Shown in pieces: positions 38,069 through 47,866 of a stretch of 64,000 nt of DNA. This DNA is from Alphaproteobacteria bacterium. GTDB taxonomy: Bacteria > Pseudomonadota > Alphaproteobacteria > Micavibrionales > Micavibrionaceae. The stretch spans positions 1 to 64,000 of the forward strand of contig JABAZY010000032.1 of NCBI GenBank assembly GCA_018608245.1, in the 5' to 3' direction. Position 1 is the first letter of the stretch. Every line of letters starts with the position of its first letter. The position numbers and the translations under genes were made by a program. The notes under the pieces are model-generated. The model was not told where the DNA came from, ran no database searches, and saw only the letters and a program-made list of their open reading frames with translations.

Positions 38069-39409
38069 TTAAGCACTCTTCTTAACCACTTTACGCTTTT
38101 TAACGGGCACATAGGCTCTTGATGGTGCGCCAGTATATAATTGACGCGGACGACCAATACGTAAAGATGGCTCTTCCATCATTTCTTTCCATTGCGAAAT
38201 CCACCCAACAGTTCTTGATACGGCGAATAAAACAGTAAACATTTCTGTTGGGAAGCCCATGGCTTTTAGGATGATGCCAGAATAGAAATCGACATTCGGG
38301 AATAATTTACGATCTTTAAAGTAAGGGTCATTCAATGCGATTTTTTCTAATTCCATCGCTAACTCTAATTGCGGATCATCTTTGATACCTAATTCTTCTA
38401 ACACCTCATGGCAAGACTCACGCATGATCTCGGCGCGTGGGTCATAATTTTTGTAAACACGGTGACCAAAGCCCATCAAACGGAATGGGTCTTCTTTATC
38501 TTTCGCACGTTTAATGAATTCAGGGATATTATCCTTATGCCCAATTTCATTAAGCATTTCTAAAACCATCTGATTGGCACCACCATGTGATGGTCCCCAA
38601 AGGGATGTGATACCAGACGCAATACACGCAAATGGATTTGCACCAGATGAGCCGGCAATACGCACGGTTGACGTTGACGCGTTTTGTTCATGGTCAGCAT
38701 GAAGAATTAAAATACGTTCCATTGCGCGTACAACTGGCGGGCGTAATTTATATTCCTCAGCAGGCACAGAGAAACACATATGCAAGAAATTCTCAGCATA
38801 GCTTAAGTCATTACGTGGATAGACAAAAGGTTGCCCCTTACTATATTTCATCGCCATCGCAGCCAAGGTAGGGATCTTTGCGACCAAACGATGCGCCGAA
38901 ATCATACGTTGTTCTGGGTCATTAATATCAAGCGAGTCATGATAAAATGCAGACATCGCGCCAACAACACCACACATAATAGCCATCGGATGTGCATCAC
39001 GACGGAAGCCCTGATAAATACTTTTAATTTGCTCATGTACCATCGTGTGGTTGGTGATGTGGTAAGTAAACTCATCAAGCTCAGCTTGCGTTGGTAATTC
39101 ACCATTAATCAATAAATAACACACTTCTAAGTAACTACTCTTAACGGCAAGTTCTTTGATGTCATATCCACGATGCATCAAAATACCTTCTTCACCATCA
39201 ATGTAAGTCAGACGAGATTTACAGCTACCCGTCGCCGTGAAGCTTGGGTCTAATGTAAAGTAACCAGTCTGTGCATGAAGCTTACGTATATCAATACAAT
39301 GTGGGCCATAAGTACCTTCAACAATTGGTAACTCACAGCTTTCGCCTGTTTCATTATTGGTCAGCGTAAAAGTTTTTTGTGAACTATTGTCGTTTGATTT
39401 TTTGCTCAT
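38069..39409 (-). CDS. gltA: Citrate synthase
   Basis: GltA makes citrate from oxaloacetate and acetyl-CoA. The 446-residue type II enzyme has the catalytic-His regions [15 protein letters not shown] and [16 protein letters not shown], and [15 protein letters not shown], followed by the catalytic Asp in FPNVDFYSG. An N-terminal beta domain (about 1-60) is present. It lies downstream of gltX on the same strand but has its own near-consensus promoter and a leader hairpin. The C-terminal tail is basic. Confidence 0.97.
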   Translation of the reverse strand: MSKKSNDNSSQKTFTLTNNETGESCELPIVEGTYGPHCIDIRKLHAQTGYFTLDPSFTATGSCKSRLTYIDGEEGILMHRGYDIKELAVKSSYLEVCYLLINGELPTQAELDEFTYHITNHTMVHEQIKSIYQGFRRDAHPMAIMCGVVGAMSAFYHDSLDINDPEQRMISAHRLVAKIPTLAAMAMKYSKGQPFVYPRNDLSYAENFLHMCFSVPAEEYKLRPPVVRAMERILILHADHEQNASTSTVRIAGSSGANPFACIASGITSLWGPSHGGANQMVLEMLNEIGHKDNIPEFIKRAKDKEDPFRLMGFGHRVYKNYDPRAEIMRESCHEVLEELGIKDDPQLELAMELEKIALNDPYFKDRKLFPNVDFYSGIILKAMGFPTEMFTVLFAVSRTVGWISQWKEMMEEPSLRIGRPRQLYTGAPSRAYVPVKKRKVVKKSA

Positions 39410-39436
39410 GAGATTGCCTTATGATGTGTATGTGGG

Positions 39437-39455
39437 GGCGTCTGAAAACGACGCC
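39437..39455 (-). promoter_or_regulatory. Hairpin in the gltA leader
   Basis: A 6-bp stem, GGCGTC/GACGCC, with a 7-nt loop. It lies in the leader of the transcript from the predicted gltA promoter and about 28 nt before the gltA start. It could end gltX read-through or stabilise the gltA mRNA. Confidence 0.35.
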
Positions 39456-39469
39456 TTAAGAGTGCAATT

Positions 39470-39498
39470 AATATAGTCTTTTTTAGGCTTTAGATCAA
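39470..39498 (-). promoter_or_regulatory. Promoter of gltA
   Basis: Minus strand: TTGATC (39493-39498), 17-nt spacer, TATATT (39470-39475). It is in the 98-bp gap after gltX and would give a leader of about 50 nt. Confidence 0.55.
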
Positions 39499-39507
39499 AT
39501 GGAGATA

Positions 39508-40932
39508 CTAACCAATATGTTGAATAGCTTTCTGGATGCGCGCGCATACCTCATCTTTACCCAAAATCTCAACCGCTTCAAATAGAGAAGGTGATTTATC
39601 AGTGCCCGTTAAGGCTGCACGTAAAGGCATCATAACCTTGCCCAATTTTCCATCTGCATGGGCGTTGGCGAACTCACGGCAACCTTCTTCAATGGCATCG
39701 TGGGTGAAGGGTGATATATTTTTCATGGCACTAAGCAAACCTTCTAAAACAGGCTTAGCGTCAGCATTCAAATGCTTCTCACCTTTTTCGGTATAAGCAA
39801 TCTTATCCGCATCAACCAAATAGAAAATACTCTCGGAAGCTAATTCCACAAGTGTTTTCGAGCGATCTTTTAAACCATCCATGCCTGCTTGTAATCGTGC
39901 TAAACCAATTTCACTGATGATCATGTCATGACCCGTTTGCAAGAAGGGCGCAACCAAATCAATTAAACGGTCATTATCTGCTTCTTTCATGTAATGCGCA
40001 TTGATAGATTCTAGCTTCACATAATCAAACTTCGCAGCAGATTTATTGACGCCTTTTAAATCAAATAATTTCACAGCTTCCTCCGTAGAGAAGAATTCCT
40101 GATCGCCATGTCCCCAACCAAGGCGAAGCAGGTAGTTCATGACAGATTCAGGCAAATACCCTAATTGCTGAAATTCCTGAACACTAACCGCACCATGACG
40201 CTTAGATAGCTTCGCACCATCTGCACCATGTATAAGCGGTAAATGCGCGTAAGTTGGCTGATCCCAGCCTAGCGCATCGTAAATAACATTCTGACGGAAA
40301 GTATTGTTAAGGTGATCATCACCACGAATAACATGCGTTATACCCATATCATGATCATCAACAATAACCGCCAGCATATAAGTCGGCGTGCCATCACTAC
40401 GTAGAATAATTAAATCATCAAGCGTTGAATTATCAACAATGACCTCGCCTTGCACCTCATCATTAATAACGCTTTTACCCTCAAGCGGTGCTTTCACACG
40501 GATAACAGGCTTTACGCCTGCTGGCGCATCTTCTGCGGGGCGGTCGCGCCAACGTCGGTCATAACTCGCGCTACGTCCTTCGGCTTTTGCGCTATCACGC
40601 ATTCCTTGTAATTCTTCAGGCGTGCAGTAACAATAATAAGCTTGTCCGTTTTTAACCATTTCATTGGCAACATCGATATGTCTTTGACGGTTTTCATATT
40701 GTGACTCTGGTTCGTTATCGTAATCTAAAGACAGCCATTTCAAACTTTCCTTGATAACCTCAACCGCTTCATCATTGTGACGCTCGCGGTCTGTATCCTC
40801 GATACGGATCAAGAATTTCCCTTCGCAATGGCGTGCGTAAAGCCAGTTAAACAGGGCCGTGCGGGCATTACCAATATGCATCATACCTGTTGGGGAAGGG
40901 GGGAAGCGTGTTACTACATCATTCTTGGTCAT
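39508..40932 (-). CDS. gltX: Glutamyl-tRNA synthetase
   Basis: GltX charges tRNA-Glu. The 474-residue class I enzyme has the HIGH-type motif in PPSPTGMMHIGNARTALFNW and the KMSKS-type motif KLSKRHGAVSV, followed by the C-terminal anticodon-binding domain. CYCTPEEL replaces the zinc-knuckle region. It is divergent from comEC with a 76-bp gap, an arrangement common in alphaproteobacteria. Confidence 0.96.
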   Translation of the reverse strand: MTKNDVVTRFPPSPTGMMHIGNARTALFNWLYARHCEGKFLIRIEDTDRERHNDEAVEVIKESLKWLSLDYDNEPESQYENRQRHIDVANEMVKNGQAYYCYCTPEELQGMRDSAKAEGRSASYDRRWRDRPAEDAPAGVKPVIRVKAPLEGKSVINDEVQGEVIVDNSTLDDLIILRSDGTPTYMLAVIVDDHDMGITHVIRGDDHLNNTFRQNVIYDALGWDQPTYAHLPLIHGADGAKLSKRHGAVSVQEFQQLGYLPESVMNYLLRLGWGHGDQEFFSTEEAVKLFDLKGVNKSAAKFDYVKLESINAHYMKEADNDRLIDLVAPFLQTGHDMIISEIGLARLQAGMDGLKDRSKTLVELASESIFYLVDADKIAYTEKGEKHLNADAKPVLEGLLSAMKNISPFTHDAIEEGCREFANAHADGKLGKVMMPLRAALTGTDKSPSLFEAVEILGKDEVCARIQKAIQHIG

Positions 40933-41008
40933 TGATATCTCTATTACATTCTATTGTATTTCACTCTGTTTTAATTCATCTTGAAAGACCAAATTAAAGG
41001 AACAGATT

Positions 41009-43066
41009 TTGAAAGTTATTGCAGAAGGCATCATAGAGGAATTTGCGCGACAGAAAAATAGCTTATTTCTGTGGATGCCTGTTTTCTTTGGGGTAGGGAT
41101 AGGTATTTATTTTGGCTTAAAATTTGAACCACCTATGACCCTATCTATTGGCGCATTCATAGCGAGTATTATTCCAGCAATTATGCTCTGGAAAGCCCAA
41201 GAACGATCAGATTTTTTCAAAATTGGCTTTTTTGCAAGTTTAGCCGTGGCACTTATTATTGCAGGTTTCTTAACGGCGCAGGTGCGCGCACATAATGCCT
41301 ACACACCCATGCTCACTAAGAAAATTAAAACTGTTGGCTTAACAGGCACCATTGATCGTATTGAAAAGTTGGAGGGCAATAATGGCAGTCGCATTACTTT
41401 TAAAAATTTGGAGATAGAGCGTATAACACCAGAAAAAACCCCAAAGAAAATTAGGCTGAAAGTACGCAAAGATGAAGGGCTTATTGTTGGTACACGCATA
41501 AAATTACTGGCGGGACTAAACCCTGCGTCTGGCCCCATAACCCCTGGTGCATTTGATTTTCAGCGTATGTCGTATTTCAAAGGGATAGGCGCTGTTGGTT
41601 TTTCTTGCACTCAACCTGAAATATTAGAAATGCCTACTGAGAAGGGTTTTCAGCTCGCTTTGAAAAACTTACGTAAGAAGATCATTGATAAAATTGCCAC
41701 TCATACAGAGGTGCCTTCACAAAGTGTTGTAACGGCGCTCATGACAGGAGAACGAAGCGCTATTTCTGACGAAGACCGTGATGCTATGCGTGCGTCAGGC
41801 TTGGCGCATTTGCTGGCGATCTCGGGGATGCATGTTGGGATGGTTGCAGGGATATTATTTTTCTTTAGCCGTTTATTGTTGGCGTTTTCACCAAGATTAG
41901 CTCTAAATTATCCCATCAAAAAATACGCAGCCCTGTTTGCGCTGATGGGCGCAATTTTTTATACGCTCATTGTTGGCGCAACTATTCCCACACAACGTGC
42001 CTTGATGATGACAGGCCTAGTGTTAATTGCCATCATGGTCGATAGAACGGCTTTCTCTCTGCGTTTAGTCGCACTATCAGCTTTTGTGATTTTAATAATA
42101 TCACCCGAAAGCCTTGTGTCTGTGAGTTTTCAGATGTCCTATGCCGCCGTGGTCGCGCTAATTTGTTTCTATGACTACATCCGTCCTTTTTGGGTGGCGC
42201 TACACCGAAAATCTAACATGCTACGGCGCGGGCTTTTATATATGGCGGGGGTGTTATTGACGACTATCATTGCTGGTGGCGCGACAGGATTATTTTCACT
42301 CTATCATTTTCAGAATTATGCAGTGTGGGGCATCTTATCCAATATGGTGGCCGTGCCGATCATGGCCTTCATCATCATGCCTACGGCGGTGTTATCTTAT
42401 CTACTTATGCCGTTTGGGTTGGAAGGTTTAATTTTACCAATCACCGAGTGGGGCGTCACATGGGTTTTGGCATCCGCGCATTGGACTGCTAATCTTGATG
42501 GTGCTTTATTGCTCGTGCCAACGTGGCCTCATTGGATATTCATTGGGATGACAGTGTCATCGCTATTTTTTATTCTATGGCAGGGGCGTTGGCGGTTTGC
42601 AGGGCTTGGTATTTTTGTGATTTTCTTTGGGTTAGCTTTATTCTCACGTCAGCCAGATATTCAAGTCACAGGCAGTAGTGATTTGGTTGTGATCAGAGAT
42701 GTTCAAGGCGACTTGTTATTTTCAAATGGACGTAAAGAACGCTACGCCGCCGAGAATATGTTACGCCGGAACGGCCAAACTAAATCAGATAAAAAAAGTT
42801 TTCCCAAACAGGGCGCAAAAAATAATACGCCTCTAAGTTGTGATACTTACGGCTGTCGCGGTGTTATTAAAGACATGAAAGTGGCCATTAGTTACGATAA
42901 TCAAAGCTGGCGTGAAGATTGTAACTGGGCAGATATCGTTATAGCCAAAAACCCAGTGCCCTACAAAAAATGCAAAGCCTCAACCGTCATCGACTTCTTC
43001 GATCTCTGGCGCGAAGGCGGACATGCGCTTTGGTTGTCTGATAAAAAAACACCGCCCAAAATTTAA
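41009..43066 (+). CDS. comEC: ComEC/Rec2-type DNA internalization channel protein
   Basis: ComEC transports single-stranded DNA across the inner membrane in natural transformation. The 685-residue protein has an N-terminal DUF4131-like region with two TM helices, an OB-like segment, then the competence domain with LLAISGMHVGMVAG and PTQRALMMTG. The C-terminal metallo-beta-lactamase domain found in Gram-positives is absent. I support the TTG start at 41009, because AAAGGA lies 7 nt upstream and no ATG occurs for 22 codons. The last 110 nt are C-rich. Confidence 0.9.
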   Translation: MKVIAEGIIEEFARQKNSLFLWMPVFFGVGIGIYFGLKFEPPMTLSIGAFIASIIPAIMLWKAQERSDFFKIGFFASLAVALIIAGFLTAQVRAHNAYTPMLTKKIKTVGLTGTIDRIEKLEGNNGSRITFKNLEIERITPEKTPKKIRLKVRKDEGLIVGTRIKLLAGLNPASGPITPGAFDFQRMSYFKGIGAVGFSCTQPEILEMPTEKGFQLALKNLRKKIIDKIATHTEVPSQSVVTALMTGERSAISDEDRDAMRASGLAHLLAISGMHVGMVAGILFFFSRLLLAFSPRLALNYPIKKYAALFALMGAIFYTLIVGATIPTQRALMMTGLVLIAIMVDRTAFSLRLVALSAFVILIISPESLVSVSFQMSYAAVVALICFYDYIRPFWVALHRKSNMLRRGLLYMAGVLLTTIIAGGATGLFSLYHFQNYAVWGILSNMVAVPIMAFIIMPTAVLSYLLMPFGLEGLILPITEWGVTWVLASAHWTANLDGALLLVPTWPHWIFIGMTVSSLFFILWQGRWRFAGLGIFVIFFGLALFSRQPDIQVTGSSDLVVIRDVQGDLLFSNGRKERYAAENMLRRNGQTKSDKKSFPKQGAKNNTPLSCDTYGCRGVIKDMKVAISYDNQSWREDCNWADIVIAKNPVPYKKCKASTVIDFFDLWREGGHALWLSDKKTPPKI

Positions 43067-43146
43067 ACAGTAGAAGCCGTTCGAGGACAACGCCTTTGGG
43101 CCCAAACATCAGCCAACAGTAAGAAAGCTAATAAGAAGAAAGAGGA

Positions 43147-43824
43147 TTAGTGATAGGTACGCATTAAGTTTACGAGCTTGCCCTGAATTTGAACTTGGTC
43201 AGCTCTATAAACTTGCTCTGTGAATTCGTCATTTTCGGGTACTAAAATAACTTTACCATTTTCACGACGAAGACGTTTTAAGGTTACTTCTTCATCATCG
43301 ACAAGGGCTACAATAATTTCACCGTCATTGGCGTGTTCACATTTTTTAATGATGACTGTGTCACCATCATGAATACCTGCGTTGATCATTGATTCACCAT
43401 CAACTTCCAATGCGTAATGTTCACCACCGCCTATAAAGCCAAGAGGCAAATCGACCGCACCATTTTCATCTCTAATTGCTTCAATCGGTGACCCAGCCGC
43501 AATGCGCCCATATAAGGGGATTGATTGTGTTTGAGCGGCGGCAATCAATTGTTGCGTTGCTTTTGACGCAGAGGCCACATCTGATTTATCACTTGAATTT
43601 GGTGAATAACCTTCAGGAAGACGTTTCACTTCTAATGCACGGGCTCGGTGCGGTAAACGCTCTAAATAACCACGTTCTACAAGCGCTGTAATCAAACGGT
43701 GAATACCTGATTTAGATTTTAGACCCAAGGCCACACGCATTTCATCAAAAGAGGGGGCAACTTCGCCCTCCTGCATACGTTCATGAATCAGCAATAATAA
43801 GTCACGTTGTTTGCGTGTTAGCAT
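43147..43824 (-). CDS. lexA: LexA repressor
   Basis: LexA represses the SOS genes and cleaves itself when RecA is activated. The 225-residue protein has a winged helix-turn-helix (about 25-65, PSFDEMRVALGLKSKSGIHR), the cleavage site Ala110-Gly111 (RIAAGSP), catalytic Ser145 (DGESM) and Lys183 (VTLKR). The linker of about 40 residues (70-110) is longer than in E. coli, as in other alphaproteobacteria. The upstream region has a triple GTTC operator, so it is autoregulated. Confidence 0.96.
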   Translation of the reverse strand: MLTRKQRDLLLLIHERMQEGEVAPSFDEMRVALGLKSKSGIHRLITALVERGYLERLPHRARALEVKRLPEGYSPNSSDKSDVASASKATQQLIAAAQTQSIPLYGRIAAGSPIEAIRDENGAVDLPLGFIGGGEHYALEVDGESMINAGIHDGDTVIIKKCEHANDGEIIVALVDDEEVTLKRLRRENGKVILVPENDEFTEQVYRADQVQIQGKLVNLMRTYH

Positions 43825-43864
43825 AATAATAAATTCCCATTAATTGGCGCATGTTATGCGCTTT

Positions 43865-43890
43865 GTTCATCTATAGTTCTACTTAAGTTC
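43865..43890. promoter_or_regulatory. LexA (SOS) operator: three GTTC half-sites at 11-bp period
   Basis: GTTC at 43865-43868, 43876-43879 and 43887-43890, each separated by exactly 7 nt. The alphaproteobacterial SOS box is GTTC-N7-GTTC, so this gives two overlapping boxes between lexA and trpC, 41 to 66 bp upstream of the lexA start codon. It predicts lexA autoregulation. Confidence 0.85.
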
Positions 43891-43912
43891 TTCTTATGTG
43901 TCAATTATTTTT

Positions 43913-44695
43913 TTAAATATTTCCGAGAAGGGCGCGTGTTGCTTCTTCAATATCGCCCTGACGCATCAAGCTTTCACCCACTAGAAAAGCAGCAAAGCCA
44001 GCGCTTTGAAAGGTTTTGATATCGTCATTATTGTGCAAACCGCTTTCCGCAACTTTTAAAATATTAGCAGGCATTTCTTGAGCAATATCTAAGCCTGTTT
44101 GTAAATTTACGTCGAGTGTTTTCAGGTTGCGGTTATTCACACCAACCATTTTTGGATTGAGCGCCAAGGCACGCTCTAGCTCGTCTGCGTCATGCACTTC
44201 AAAGAGTGCGTCCATGCCAAAGTCATTAGCTAAAGCATAAAATTCTTGAGCCTGCAAATCTGATAAATGCGCCATAATTAGTAAAATACAATCTGCGCCT
44301 AACGCCCGTGATTCAATAATTTGATAAGGATCAACCATAAAGTCTTTTCGTAACATTGGAAGCACCACAGATTCTTTAACGGCGGTGAAATAATCATCTG
44401 TTCCTTGAAAATAAGGCTTATCTGTTAAAACTGATAAACAAGCAGCACCAGCGCTTTCGTAGGATTTGGCAATGGCAACGGGGTCAAAATCTTCACGAAT
44501 GATACCTTTGCTTGGTGAGGCTTTTTTTACTTCTGCAATGAGTGCAGGATTCTTTTTATTTAACGCACTGATAAAACCACGCGGGGCTTCTTGTGTTTTG
44601 GCTAGCGCTTCAATATCCGCCAAAGACTTTAAAGCTTTTTGCTTTGCCACATGATCTTTCTTATCATCACAAATTTTTTCAAGAACGCTACTCAT
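43913..44695 (-). CDS. trpC: Indole-3-glycerol phosphate synthase
   Basis: TrpC closes the indole ring in tryptophan synthesis. The 260-residue TIM barrel has LIAEVKKASPSKGIIREDFDP (catalytic Lys), VLTDKPYFQGTDDY, LRKDFMVDPYQI, VGVNNRNLKTL and VAESGLHNNDDI. It overlaps trpD by 8 nt. No trpF domain is fused. Its end lies close to the lexA operator, but it is transcribed towards it. Confidence 0.96.
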   Translation of the reverse strand: MSSVLEKICDDKKDHVAKQKALKSLADIEALAKTQEAPRGFISALNKKNPALIAEVKKASPSKGIIREDFDPVAIAKSYESAGAACLSVLTDKPYFQGTDDYFTAVKESVVLPMLRKDFMVDPYQIIESRALGADCILLIMAHLSDLQAQEFYALANDFGMDALFEVHDADELERALALNPKMVGVNNRNLKTLDVNLQTGLDIAQEMPANILKVAESGLHNNDDIKTFQSAGFAAFLVGESLMRQGDIEEATRALLGNI

Positions 44696-45704
44696 TCGTC
44701 ATCTCAATATATTGTTGTAAGATTTGTTTGGCTTTACCGCTATCGATTACATCTGATGCTATTTCAACACCTTCTAATAAGCCGGATGCTTTACCATGTA
44801 TGTTAAGAACAGCAGATGCATTAGCCAAAACAATATCGCGGTAAGCGCTGTGTTTGCTATTTAATAGGCCTGTTAAAGCTTTCGCATTTTCTTCTGCTTC
44901 ACCACCTTTTAAGTCATCAATGGCGGCAATAGGTAAGCCAAAATCACTTGGGCTAATTGTTTTTTCTGTGATTGTACCATCTTCTGAAAGTATGGCTATT
45001 TGGGTGTCTGTGGTGGTTGTTATTTCATCTAACCCGTCATTACCGTAAACAATCCAAGCGCTTTTTGTGCCAAGGTTTTTTAATACTTGCGCCATTGGTT
45101 GAAGCAATTTCGGGTCATAAACGCCAATGAGCTGATATTGCGCCTCAGCAGGGTTTGCAAGCGGGCCTAATAGATTGAAGATCGTTCTAAATCCTAGTTT
45201 CTTACGGATAGGGCCAACATGTCTCATCGCTTGATGATGCTGTGGTGCCATTAAGAAACAGAAATTAATGCCAGCTAAGGCGCGCTCTAAAATATCATGT
45301 GAGGCTTCTAAATTAACGCCTAACGCCTCTAATACATCAGCCGCACCAGATTTGGAGCTAGCGGCGCGGTTGCCATGTTTTGCAATAGGCACATCGCATG
45401 CCGCACATACAAGAGCCACGGCTGTTGATATATTATATGTCCCAACACCATCACCCCCTGTGCCACAACAATCAAGCGAATTTGCGGGCGCTTTTATGCC
45501 GGATGACATGTCACGAAGAACGCGCGCAGCCCCCGTGATTTCATCTACGGTAACATCACGTTTTGACATTTCAGTGAGTAGTTTTGTGATTTGATCTTCG
45601 CTTGCGTCGCCACTCATAATAAATTGAATGGTCGCGTACATGTCTGCCTCAAGTAAGGTTGATCCTTGCAAAACTTTATCTAAATTTTGGTTGAAGTCGT
45701 TCAT
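44688..45704 (-). CDS. trpD: Anthranilate phosphoribosyltransferase
   Basis: TrpD joins PRPP to anthranilate. The 338-residue protein has the PRPP-binding DCCGTGGDGVGTYNISTAVA, KHGNRAASSKSGAADVLEALG and GPLANPAEAQYQLIGVYD. It is coupled to trpC by an 8-nt overlap and lies 7 nt after trpG. Confidence 0.96.
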   Translation of the reverse strand: MNDFNQNLDKVLQGSTLLEADMYATIQFIMSGDASEDQITKLLTEMSKRDVTVDEITGAARVLRDMSSGIKAPANSLDCCGTGGDGVGTYNISTAVALVCAACDVPIAKHGNRAASSKSGAADVLEALGVNLEASHDILERALAGINFCFLMAPQHHQAMRHVGPIRKKLGFRTIFNLLGPLANPAEAQYQLIGVYDPKLLQPMAQVLKNLGTKSAWIVYGNDGLDEITTTTDTQIAILSEDGTITEKTISPSDFGLPIAAIDDLKGGEAEENAKALTGLLNSKHSAYRDIVLANASAVLNIHGKASGLLEGVEIASDVIDSGKAKQILQQYIEMTNE

Positions 45705-45711
45705 GGCTCAA

Positions 45712-46281
45712 TCAAATTAAATTTATAAAATTCTCAAGCATCTTATGACCGTGATCGGTGGCGATGCTTTCGGGGTGAAATTGAACACTGTGAAGTGGCT
45801 TTGCTTTATGTTGTAAGCCCATAATCAAACCATCTTCTGTTTCCGCAGTGATTTCTAATGTATCAGGCAAAGTTTCTTTCTCGACTATTAATGAGTGATA
45901 GCGCGTTGCTTCAAATGGTGATGGCAATCCTTTAAAGACGCTTTTTTCTTCATGGATAATAGGGGAGGTTTTGCCATGCACTGGTTTTGGCGCGCGGATG
46001 ATTTTGCCTCCACAAGCTTGTCCAATGGATTGCAATCCCAAACAAACACCAAATAAAGGCATATCACGCACAATCGCTTCTTTGATTAATTCTAAGCAAA
46101 TACCTGATTGGTCGGGCGTACCTGGTCCTGGTGAAATTAATATGCCCTTAGGCTTAAGGTCAAAAACTTCATCAACGGTAATTTTGTCATTACGGTATAC
46201 TTGCGTATCAACCTCAAGGTCGCCCAAATACTGAACGAGGTTATATGTAAAACTGTCATAATTATCAATGAACAAAATCAT
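45712..46281 (-). CDS. trpG: Anthranilate synthase glutamine amidotransferase subunit
   Basis: TrpG supplies ammonia to TrpE. The 189-residue class I amidotransferase has [29 protein letters not shown], the nucleophile in [12 protein letters not shown] and the catalytic His in VQFHPES. It heads the trpGDC unit. Its usual upstream partner, trpE, is cut off by an opposite-strand gene. Confidence 0.96.
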   Translation of the reverse strand: MILFIDNYDSFTYNLVQYLGDLEVDTQVYRNDKITVDEVFDLKPKGILISPGPGTPDQSGICLELIKEAIVRDMPLFGVCLGLQSIGQACGGKIIRAPKPVHGKTSPIIHEEKSVFKGLPSPFEATRYHSLIVEKETLPDTLEITAETEDGLIMGLQHKAKPLHSVQFHPESIATDHGHKMLENFINLI

Positions 46282-46339
46282 GGGTATATGTTATGCCTCG
46301 CGCCTAGACGAAAGGCAAGAGGGTTGATAGCATTTGCAT

Positions 46340-47866
46340 ATGAGATTCTTTAAAATGCTACCGACAGCACCCTATTTAAAATTCATCGTTATCGCATTGG
46401 TATTGATGGTTGTCTTCGATCAATTTGTTTTTGGCGGAAAACGCTCTTATATTGATAAAATTAAGAACGATTACTACGCTGAAAAAGCGGAGGAAGAGCG
46501 CCTTATACAAGCCCAATTACCGCCACAAGTTGTTTTTCCTGAAGAAGGTGAGTATTTTGAAGCCCCTTCAGAAGGTGATTTGACGACAGTTGTTGAAATG
46601 ACTGTAGATGAAATTCTACCAAATGATCCAACAGCGCAGGAGAAACTAGCGGGTGCAGAGCTTGCAGGCATTGAAATTGTCGAAGAAAAACCAGCGGAAC
46701 TACAGCCTGCCTTGGTTAACACAAATGATAATATTGGTACGGTGATGGAACAATCTCTATTGATGGAAGAGTTCTCAGAATCAGCAGGCTTTAAAATTCC
46801 AGAACCTGACGCATTGGCAGGTAAACCAGTGACAAAAAAAATAATAAAAATAGAAGAAGTTAAACAGGACATTACCGACGAAAAAGAAGCTATTGCGTCT
46901 GTTATAAAACCGCAGCTTAAGCCATCTGTACCGGCGAATGCACCGCGTGGCAATGATTTCTTTGCGCCAAACGCTGAAAAGAAAATGACATCGACAAAGC
47001 CTAGAAATAACGGTCAACGTCCTAAGATTGCGATTGTTATTGATGATATGGGGATGAATGTAAGGCAAAGCAAATCCGCGCTTCAACTACCTTCCGAAGT
47101 GACTTTTGCGTTCCTACCTTATGCCGATAGCGCGCGTGAATTATCTGCAAAGGCGCAAGGTGAGGGGCATGAAACAATTGTTCATATCCCAATGGAGGCG
47201 ATGGATTCGGGCATAAATTTAGGCGCTATGGCACTTCGCTCTGGTATGAGCAAGGAAGAATTTGACCGTGAATTTGATAAAATCGCAGGTAGCTTTGAAG
47301 GTTATGTGGGCATGAATAACCACATGGGAAGCCGCCTAACCCAAGACCGTCAGGCAATGGGGATTTTCATGGCAGAGCTTAAAAAACGTAATCTATATTT
47401 CCTTGATTCAAGAACAATTCATACGTCAGTGGCCGATGATGTAGCGGGGGCATACGGTGTGCCACACGTCCAACGTGATGTCTTTATTGATCATGACGAA
47501 AGCACTGCTGGCGTAAGAGCATCGCTTAAGAAGCTAGAGAAGCAAGCTCTTGAGAATGGACAAGCTGTTGCGATTGGTCATCCAAAAGCTATTACGATGA
47601 AAGAGCTGAAACAATGGATTCCTACGCTTGAGAAAAAAGGCATTGATCTTGTACCAGTTAGTCGTCTAACGAATGCAGGTGACGTTAAAAAGTTTGAGCG
47701 TCCAACGGTGACAACCTCAGATGTAATTGTTGCGCCAGCGCCTATTGTTATTGGTGGAGGGGCAGTTGAACAAGTGACCTTAAACGGTACTAACCCTGCG
47801 GCTGGACCTTCTCCTAGTTCTTTCTCGATAGAGCGTGTTGAATCGAATCTTCGGCCGCTTGAATAA
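46340..47866 (+). CDS. Divergent polysaccharide deacetylase family protein
   Basis: The 508-residue protein has an N-terminal TM helix (about 12-32) and a long low-complexity acidic and Pro/Ala-rich periplasmic linker (about 40-215). The divergent polysaccharide deacetylase (YibQ-like) domain follows: KIAIVIDDMGMNVRQSKSAL, PYADSARELS, GMNNHMGSRLTQDRQAM, DSRTIHTSVA and AIGHPKAITM. The family is believed to act on envelope glycans, but the substrate is unknown. I use ATG 46340 rather than TTG 46334. It lies between trpE and trpG on the opposite strand, overlapping the trpE 3' end by 53 bp. Confidence 0.85.
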   Translation: MRFFKMLPTAPYLKFIVIALVLMVVFDQFVFGGKRSYIDKIKNDYYAEKAEEERLIQAQLPPQVVFPEEGEYFEAPSEGDLTTVVEMTVDEILPNDPTAQEKLAGAELAGIEIVEEKPAELQPALVNTNDNIGTVMEQSLLMEEFSESAGFKIPEPDALAGKPVTKKIIKIEEVKQDITDEKEAIASVIKPQLKPSVPANAPRGNDFFAPNAEKKMTSTKPRNNGQRPKIAIVIDDMGMNVRQSKSALQLPSEVTFAFLPYADSARELSAKAQGEGHETIVHIPMEAMDSGINLGAMALRSGMSKEEFDREFDKIAGSFEGYVGMNNHMGSRLTQDRQAMGIFMAELKKRNLYFLDSRTIHTSVADDVAGAYGVPHVQRDVFIDHDESTAGVRASLKKLEKQALENGQAVAIGHPKAITMKELKQWIPTLEKKGIDLVPVSRLTNAGDVKKFERPTVTTSDVIVAPAPIVIGGGAVEQVTLNGTNPAAGPSPSSFSIERVESNLRPLE

